Shown here: piece after piece, positions 1-3,522 of the stretch
Layout of the letters: each line of letters starts with the position of its first letter
Position numbering within the stretch: the first letter of the stretch is position 1
Translations under genes and position numbers: made by a program
From: an uncultured Lachnospiraceae bacterium
GTDB taxonomy: Bacteria; Bacillota; Clostridia; Lachnospirales; Lachnospiraceae
NCBI GenBank assembly: GCA_945836565.1
Contig: CAMALN010000093.1
Span: forward strand, 1-6,694
Direction of reading: 5' to 3'
Length of the DNA stretch: 6,694 nucleotides
Notes under the pieces: generated by a model
What the model saw: the letters and a program-made list of their open reading frames with translations, nothing else
What the model was told of the DNA's origin: nothing
Databases searched by the model: none

Positions 1-220
1 CAATTCATGAAACACGTTGTATTCTTCGTTTTTCTGCGCCGCCTATCAACTGTGCACAAATTTGGTTGCGTCGAATATAGTAATGTAGCAGAAAAATTGC
101 AGTCGGTTTAATTTACAGAATCATTGGTTGTAGTTCTTTTGTTTTAGAATTGTAGGTTGTATATAGTATTCCTTTTTTAGCTAACATACTATTCAATCCG
201 GCTGTTAATATATTAAACGT
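1..220. other. Left-end stretch without a supported gene
   Basis: No convincing gene is seen here. The plus-strand frame beginning at base 1 is open until a TAA at 109-111 (36 codons), so it could be the 3' end of a gene lying to the left. Its translation matches nothing I recognise, and the other plus frames close at about base 80-90. The region is AT-rich from 110 onward and contains a 7-bp inverted repeat (163-169 with 186-192, 16-nt gap), too weak to call. Together with 221-304, which holds only two hairpins, this makes about 300 bases of apparently non-coding DNA. Confidence 0.4.
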
Positions 221-261
221 ATAGCCCGGTGGGGAAGTCTCACCGGGCTATTTGTGTGTTT
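221..261 (+). terminator. Strong hairpin terminator, probably bidirectional
   Basis: Bases 221-231 (ATAGCCCGGTG) and 241-251 (CACCGGGCTAT) form a perfect 11-bp stem around a 9-nt loop. On the plus strand it is followed by a T-rich tail with interspersed G (252-261), so it best suits a transcript coming from the left of the window. On the minus strand the stem is followed by a mixed AT-rich sequence without a clean T run, so it may only be a back-up stop for the minus-strand gene at 305-646. Confidence 0.75.
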
Positions 262-273
262 ATAAAAGGTTAT

Positions 274-296
274 GAATAAATCCCAACATTTTGGGA
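274..296 (-). terminator. Short hairpin after the Ig-like gene
   Basis: Read on the minus strand, TCCCAA (296 to 291) pairs with TTGGGA (286 to 281) across a 4-nt loop, and the stem is followed by TTTATTC. It lies just 8 bases beyond the stop codon of the minus-strand Ig-like gene. The 6-bp stem is short, so it is either a modest terminator or a 3'-end stabilising hairpin ahead of the stronger structure at 221-251. Confidence 0.45.
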
Positions 297-304
297 GATA
301 ATTA

Positions 305-646
305 TCAGAGCTTGAATTTGACACTGACAGGCTCCGGCAGGGACTGACCACCACGGGATTTGACATTTCTTGTAATTACGAGAGTGTATTGCTCGTTTGT
401 CGCATATGGCTCGAGAGGCTCAATCTCTATAATTTCTTCCTGCTGGTTATATTTGATGTATGTGTTGAGTCTCTGGTTTGTAGAGTTTGTAACATACATT
501 GTCTCTTTGTTAACTGTTTTTGGATCCAATGGAATATTGAATCGGACACGCCATACAAAATTACCTGTCTTAAAGCGCAAATCCTGCTTGACCTTGTTGG
601 TAAGATATGGTGGAATGTCATCTATTTCAAGCAGATTTCTTGCCAT
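305..646 (-). CDS. Small stand-alone bacterial Ig-like (SbsA/Big_5-type) domain protein
   Basis: The product is 113 aa. Almost all of it reads as one SbsA-type Ig-like beta-sandwich: an N-terminal stretch rich in aromatic and basic residues (about 1-30), then FNIPLDPKTVNKETMYVTN (about 36-54, the typical 'P-x-T-hydrophobic' edge), then IEIEPLEPYATNEQYTL (about 72-88), and a closing SVKFKL strand. Such domains usually occur as extracellular modules, but here there is no signal peptide, membrane segment or other domain, so the protein appears cytoplasmic or non-classically exported. I recall similar short Ig-like proteins in Lachnospiraceae but know of no proven function. An ATG three codons upstream (655) directly abuts the AAAGG ribosome site with no spacer, so the ATG at 646, 9 nt away from it, is the better start. 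The gene is divergent from the M23 peptidase gene. Confidence 0.85.
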   Translation of the reverse strand: MARNLLEIDDIPPYLTNKVKQDLRFKTGNFVWRVRFNIPLDPKTVNKETMYVTNSTNQRLNTYIKYNQQEEIIEIEPLEPYATNEQYTLVITRNVKSRGGQSLPEPVSVKFKL

Positions 647-655
647 AATAATCAT

Positions 656-660
656 CCTTT
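656..660 (-). promoter_or_regulatory. Ribosome binding site that decides the Ig-like gene start
   Basis: The minus strand reads AAAGG-ATGATTATT-ATG. The AAAGG lies 9 nt before the ATG at 646 and 0 nt before the ATG at 655, so the downstream ATG is favoured and the protein starts MARNLLE. Confidence 0.65.
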
Positions 661-702
661 CAGTAAGTGGAATTAACCAAATTCTAGAACTTAGCTGTTA
701 GG

Positions 703-732
703 ATTTTAACACATCTATGTCGAATTTGGCAA
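703..732 (-). promoter_or_regulatory. Sigma-A-like promoter of the Ig-like gene
   Basis: On the minus strand TTGCCA (732-727; 5 of 6 matches to TTGACA) is separated by 18 nt from TAAAAT (708-703; 5 of 6 matches to TATAAT). Transcription would start near 696 and give a leader of about 50 nt. It overlaps the upstream ATG (717) of the plus-strand M23 frame, which argues that that ATG is not used. Confidence 0.55.
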
Positions 733-753
733 CAAGCTGTCTTATAAATGTGC

Positions 754-782
754 TTTACAAATTGAGCAAATGGATATACAAT
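754..782 (+). promoter_or_regulatory. Sigma-A-like promoter of the M23 peptidase gene
   Basis: TTTACA (754-759) and TACAAT (777-782) each match the consensus at 5 of 6 positions and are separated by exactly 17 nt. The predicted transcript start is near 788-790, immediately at the beginning of the WalR-like direct repeat, and leaves a leader of about 42 nt before the GTG start at 831. Confidence 0.6.
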
Positions 783-788
783 GGCAGT

Positions 789-816
789 TGTTACAAAAGT
801 GTTACAAAAATGTTAG
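789..816 (+). promoter_or_regulatory. WalR (YycF)-type operator: tandem TGTTAC repeats at 11-bp spacing
   Basis: TGTTAC (789-794), AAAAG, TGTTAC (800-805), AAAAA, TGTTAG (811-816). The first two units match the WalR consensus TGTWAH-N5-TGTWAH at every position. The third keeps the 11-bp register but ends in G, so it is a near match. WalR is the response regulator that controls peptidoglycan hydrolase genes in Firmicutes, and the gene just downstream is an M23 peptidase, so the context agrees. The repeats sit at and just after the predicted transcript start, which would suit repression more than activation. Another OmpR/PhoB-family regulator that reads 11-bp direct repeats, such as PhoP, is the main alternative. 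Confidence 0.6.
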
Positions 817-819
817 GAG
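815..819 (+). promoter_or_regulatory. Ribosome binding site favouring the GTG start at 831
   Basis: AGGAG lies 11 nt upstream of GTG 831. That is slightly long but is the only good Shine-Dalgarno match near any candidate start: ATG 717 has only a poor, distant one and ATG 810 has none. It overlaps the third, imperfect WalR-like half-site. Confidence 0.5.
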
Positions 820-830
820 TTGATGAAACT

Positions 831-1592
831 GTGAAGAAGTCTATTATCTCCTACAAAAGATTAAGCCTTTTGGTGGCATGTACACTTAGTATAATATTGC
901 TTGGCGTTTTGCGTAGTCAGGCGTATGAGGATAACAGCATGGAGGCTACTCCGATATTTGCATCGTCAGATAAAATGGTACAGACTATGACGTGTATGGA
1001 GGAAATGTCGCTTCCGTGTGAATATGTTGAGGATGAGGATTTATATATTGGAGAGAATATCGTTGTAAAGGAGGCGGTAACAGGAATAAAAGAGACAACC
1101 ATTATGTTGACATACAGTAATGGTAAAGAGGAAACCAGAGAGATTCTGGATGAGGAAATTATACAGGAACCGGTTGCAAGAGTGGTACATATCGGTACCA
1201 AAGAAAAACCAAGATATATAGTTCCTGTGGAGAATTATATATTTACCTCCGGCTTCGGGGCGAGATGGGGAACAGTTCACTGCGGCGTAGACCTCGCTGT
1301 TCCGACAGGAACAGATGTGGCGGCAGCGGCAGCAGGCGAGGTTATCCAGTCCGGCTGGAACGGAGGTTATGGAATAAGCGTTTACATCAGACATGATGAC
1401 GGAAGCATCACAAGATATGGTCATATGAGTGAAACTCTGGTGTGCGTCGGAGACAAGGTGTCTCAGGGAGATATTATAGGACGCTCAGGAAGCACAGGTG
1501 ACAGTACGGGACCACATCTTCATTTTGAGATAAGAATCGATGGGGAGGCGGTCGATCCGTGTAATTACTTTGACGAGGATATAAAATTGTGA
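831..1592 (+). CDS. Membrane-anchored or secreted G5 + peptidase M23 (LytM-type) peptidoglycan endopeptidase
   Basis: The product is 253 aa from the GTG start. It has a basic N-terminus (KKSIISYKR), a hydrophobic segment at about 11-28 serving as signal peptide or anchor (a possible cleavage follows SQA), an acidic linker, a G5 domain at about 75-128 (VKEAVTGIKETTIMLTYSNG and onward), and an M23 metallopeptidase domain at about 133-245. All expected M23 motifs are present: H150-x3-D154 and H231 as zinc ligands, and H198 (YGHM) and H229 of HLH as catalytic histidines. The family cuts peptide cross-links of peptidoglycan, so activity outside the membrane is expected. The same frame is open back to an ATG at 717, but that start would put both divergent promoters and the operator inside the gene, so GTG 831 is preferred; ATG 810 is the other option. 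Expression is probably under a WalR-like regulator. The NlpC/P60 hydrolase gene follows 142 bases later. Confidence 0.88.
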   Translation: MKKSIISYKRLSLLVACTLSIILLGVLRSQAYEDNSMEATPIFASSDKMVQTMTCMEEMSLPCEYVEDEDLYIGENIVVKEAVTGIKETTIMLTYSNGKEETREILDEEIIQEPVARVVHIGTKEKPRYIVPVENYIFTSGFGARWGTVHCGVDLAVPTGTDVAAAAAGEVIQSGWNGGYGISVYIRHDDGSITRYGHMSETLVCVGDKVSQGDIIGRSGSTGDSTGPHLHFEIRIDGEAVDPCNYFDEDIKL

Positions 1593-1734
1593 TAATATAC
1601 GTTAGTTGTCCGAAAATGAATGCAAACATGGGCATTTTGATAATGCCTGCGGAGGGATCAGACCGGATATGAAATAATTATGTAAATGCTATAAAGCAAT
1701 AGATACAAATGGAAAAAAGGAAGAAATATAAGCT
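1593..1734 (+). other. Spacer between the two hydrolase genes, with a small hairpin
   Basis: A 6-bp stem (GGCATT 1631-1636 with AATGCC 1642-1647, loop TTGAT) lies in the middle but has no T run after it, so it is not an intrinsic terminator. A single WalR-like half-site, TGTAAA at 1681-1686, has no partner at the right spacing. I see no convincing promoter, so the downstream gene may be read from the M23 promoter or from one I cannot recognise. Confidence 0.35.
1717..1721 (+). promoter_or_regulatory. Ribosome binding site of the NlpC/P60-ChW gene
   Basis: AAGGA lies 13 nt before ATG 1735, a long but usable spacing. No alternative in-frame start gives a complete signal peptide. Confidence 0.45.
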
Positions 1735-3441
1735 ATGAGCAAGATAAATAATATATTTGAAAAAACAAAAGGCGGAATAAAGAAAAAGGTATTCGCGGCA
1801 TGTATGGCCGCGGCTATGATAATGTGTGGTATGCCTGCAGTACCGGCTAAGGCACTTGTTATGGGAGCATCCAACCACAGATTTGTAGCTGATGGTACGG
1901 ATGGACAGCTCCCTGATGAGGAATGGGCTAAGGTTGAGCAGACCTTCAATGAGCTTAAGGGGCAGACGATGGATTGCAGTGCCTTTGTAAGCAGGGTAAT
2001 AACAGGCGCAGACAAGACATTTTATACTGCAACAGCAGAAAAATATCTGACAGCAAATGGATATTATAAGGTTGGTACAAGAACAGATTTTACCGATGGC
2101 ACAAACTATACTGAAAATGCGGATGCTACTGCAGCTAAGTATAGAAGAGGAGATGTACTGGTATTTACAAGTGATGCAGGAGATTATAAGCATATAGCCA
2201 TAGCGGCAACAGATGGTGACGGACTTATAAGCATATACCATGGCGGTGTATATGGAAACGGAGCAAACGGAACAGTTGATAAAACCACTCTCGCGTGGTA
2301 TCTGAGCGGTTCAAAGTCCAAGGATGACGGCTACGGCGACAACATAGAGGTGTACAGAAAAATCAGCAACGGCGGTGCGGGTTCCGGTGATTCGGATGAA
2401 GCCGGCGATTCAAGTGAAGCCGGTGACGGAGCTGAGGAAACAAAGGTAAGCGTACACTACAACACTCATATCCAGAATATCGGTTGGCAGGGTGATGTAA
2501 ATGATATCTCAACATGGAAGAAGGATGGCGAGATGTCAGGTACTGAAGGAAAGTCTTATCGCCTCGAGGGTATCAATGTAAAGGTAACCGGAAACGATAA
2601 GCTTGGTATAGCGTATAACACACACATTCAAAAGCTTGGCTGGGAGGCTGATATAGATAATCCGGATGCGTGGAAGAAGGACGGCGAGATGAGCGGTACC
2701 AGCGGTAAGTCATATCGTCTGGAGGCGATACAGCTTAAGCTTACGGGTGAGGCTGCCGCGGGCTACAGTGTATATTATCGTGTGCACGTGCAGAAGCTTG
2801 GATGGCTCGGCTGGGCCTGTGATGGTGAGCCTGCAGGCTCACAGGGATATTCCTACAGACTCGAGGGTATAGAGATAGTTGTACTTCCTAAGGGGGAGAT
2901 GCCTGAAGGCGAGATAGGCTCGTCATTTAGTATAGCATCGACCGGAGACAATGCCGGAATGATAAACTATATGACACACGTACAGGGCTATGGCGACCAG
3001 AAGTATGTGTGTGATGGTGCAATGTCAGGAACCCAGGGTGAATCAAAGAGACTTGAGGGTATAAGGATAAAGCTTGATACATATAAGACTCTTGCCGGAG
3101 GCAGTGTTCACTATCTCACGCATGTACAAAATGAAGGCTGGCAGGGAGATGAGAATGATATCTCTACATGGAAGAAGGATGGTGAGTTCGCAGGAACGAG
3201 CGGAAAATCTTATCGCCTTGAAGCTATAAGAATAGCATTGTCCGGTGATATGGCTGCCAAGTATGATATATATTACAGAGTGCATGTACAGAATCTTGGC
3301 TGGTTAGACTGGGCATGCAATGGAGAGGTTGCCGGTACGACAGGTTTTTCTTATCGTCTTGAGGGTATAGAGATTAAGCTTGTTGAAAAAGGCAGCGCGG
3401 CACCCGGACCTATGGACAGAAGCTATGTAATTAAAGAATAA
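1735..3441 (+). CDS. Secreted NlpC/P60-type cysteine peptidase with six ChW repeats
   Basis: The product is 568 aa. A signal peptide (KKK at 16-18, hydrophobic core 19-37) ends in AKA at 38-40. Residues about 45-210 form an NlpC/P60-like domain: the nucleophile is Cys81 in MDCSAFVSR, the histidine is His153 in YKHIAIA after the usual RRGDVLVF segment, and His169 in IYHGGVYG is the likely third polar residue. NlpC/P60 enzymes hydrolyse peptide bonds in cell-wall stem peptides. A Gly/Ser/Asp/Glu-rich linker (211-236) leads to six ChW repeats (about 238-552), a clostridial surface module with a conserved GW and a (S/Y)xRLE(A/G)I core, thought to mediate surface or ligand binding. The C-terminus has no LPxTG motif or transmembrane anchor, so the protein is probably released or held non-covalently by the repeats. 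It lies between an M23 hydrolase gene and a large gene of unknown function on the same strand. Confidence 0.9.
   Translation: MSKINNIFEKTKGGIKKKVFAACMAAAMIMCGMPAVPAKALVMGASNHRFVADGTDGQLPDEEWAKVEQTFNELKGQTMDCSAFVSRVITGADKTFYTATAEKYLTANGYYKVGTRTDFTDGTNYTENADATAAKYRRGDVLVFTSDAGDYKHIAIAATDGDGLISIYHGGVYGNGANGTVDKTTLAWYLSGSKSKDDGYGDNIEVYRKISNGGAGSGDSDEAGDSSEAGDGAEETKVSVHYNTHIQNIGWQGDVNDISTWKKDGEMSGTEGKSYRLEGINVKVTGNDKLGIAYNTHIQKLGWEADIDNPDAWKKDGEMSGTSGKSYRLEAIQLKLTGEAAAGYSVYYRVHVQKLGWLGWACDGEPAGSQGYSYRLEGIEIVVLPKGEMPEGEIGSSFSIASTGDNAGMINYMTHVQGYGDQKYVCDGAMSGTQGESKRLEGIRIKLDTYKTLAGGSVHYLTHVQNEGWQGDENDISTWKKDGEFAGTSGKSYRLEAIRIALSGDMAAKYDIYYRVHVQNLGWLDWACNGEVAGTTGFSYRLEGIEIKLVEKGSAAPGPMDRSYVIKE
2446..3390 (+). 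repeat. Six in-frame ChW repeat units
   Basis: Approximate units are 2446-2592, 2602-2748, 2764-2895, 2959-3078, 3103-3243 and 3262-3390. Units 1, 2 and 5 are long (about 48 aa) with a WKKDGE insert; units 3 and 6 are short (about 43 aa) with a second Trp; unit 4 (about 40 aa) is divergent. Units 5-6 repeat the long-short pattern of units 1/2-3. Units 1 and 5 are almost identical in DNA over about 30 bases (2502-2531 and 3160-3189), which suggests duplication followed by limited drift. Confidence 0.85.
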
Positions 3442-3454
3442 TTCTTAAAGGTTA

Positions 3455-3479
3455 TAAAATGTAAATTTCCTTCCGATAA
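3455..3479 (+). promoter_or_regulatory. Possible sigma-D (sigma-28)-like promoter of the large gene
   Basis: TCCGATAA (3472-3479) matches the flagellar sigma -10 GCCGATAA at 7 of 8 positions. A TAAA (3455-3458) lies 13 nt upstream, where about 15 is ideal. The transcript would start about 35-40 nt before ATG 3523. The spacing is imperfect, so this is only a candidate. Confidence 0.3.
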
Positions 3480-3494
3480 CTATAACAGTTATAG
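3480..3494 (+). promoter_or_regulatory. Perfect 15-bp palindrome CTATAAC-A-GTTATAG upstream of the large gene
   Basis: Two 7-bp arms flank a single central A, immediately after the candidate -10 and 29 nt before the start codon. No T run follows it, so it is not a terminator for the ChW gene. It could be an operator for a dimeric regulator overlapping the transcript start, or a small leader hairpin. Confidence 0.4.
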
Positions 3495-3509
3495 GCTGTA
3501 TAGTGTTCG

Positions 3510-3514
3510 GGAGG
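3510..3514 (+). promoter_or_regulatory. Strong ribosome binding site of the large gene
   Basis: GGAGG within GGGAGGA lies 8 nt before ATG 3523, near-ideal spacing. It fixes the start of the 991-aa protein. Confidence 0.75.
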
Positions 3515-3522
3515 ATTTTTTA

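Noticed and set aside
1..111. Open frame running in from the left edge
   Set aside because: 36 codons with no recognisable similarity; kept only as a possibility in the description of the left-end region.
163..192. Inverted repeat ATAGTAT/ATACTAT
   Set aside because: Seven AT-rich base pairs with a 16-nt gap in AT-rich DNA is expected by chance.
360..701. Plus-strand open frames of 95-113 codons opposite the Ig-like gene
   Set aside because: They are antisense shadows of the Ig-like gene, give Cys/Leu/Ser-rich products without domain features and have no ribosome site.
717..830. Extended N-terminus of the M23 protein from ATG 717
   Set aside because: It lacks a good ribosome site and contains both promoters and the operator; the translated stretch gives a signal peptide buried 48 residues in, which is unlikely.
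1631..1647. Hairpin after the M23 gene as a terminator
   Set aside because: A 6-bp stem with no T run on either strand.
1681..1686. WalR half-site TGTAAA before the NlpC/P60 gene
   Set aside because: The second half-site at N5 spacing is absent (TAAAGC), so the motif is incomplete.
1678..2241. 187-codon minus-strand frame opposite the NlpC/P60 domain
   Set aside because: The product is a Cys/Ile/Tyr-rich antisense artefact; the plus-strand protein has clear signal peptide and catalytic motifs.
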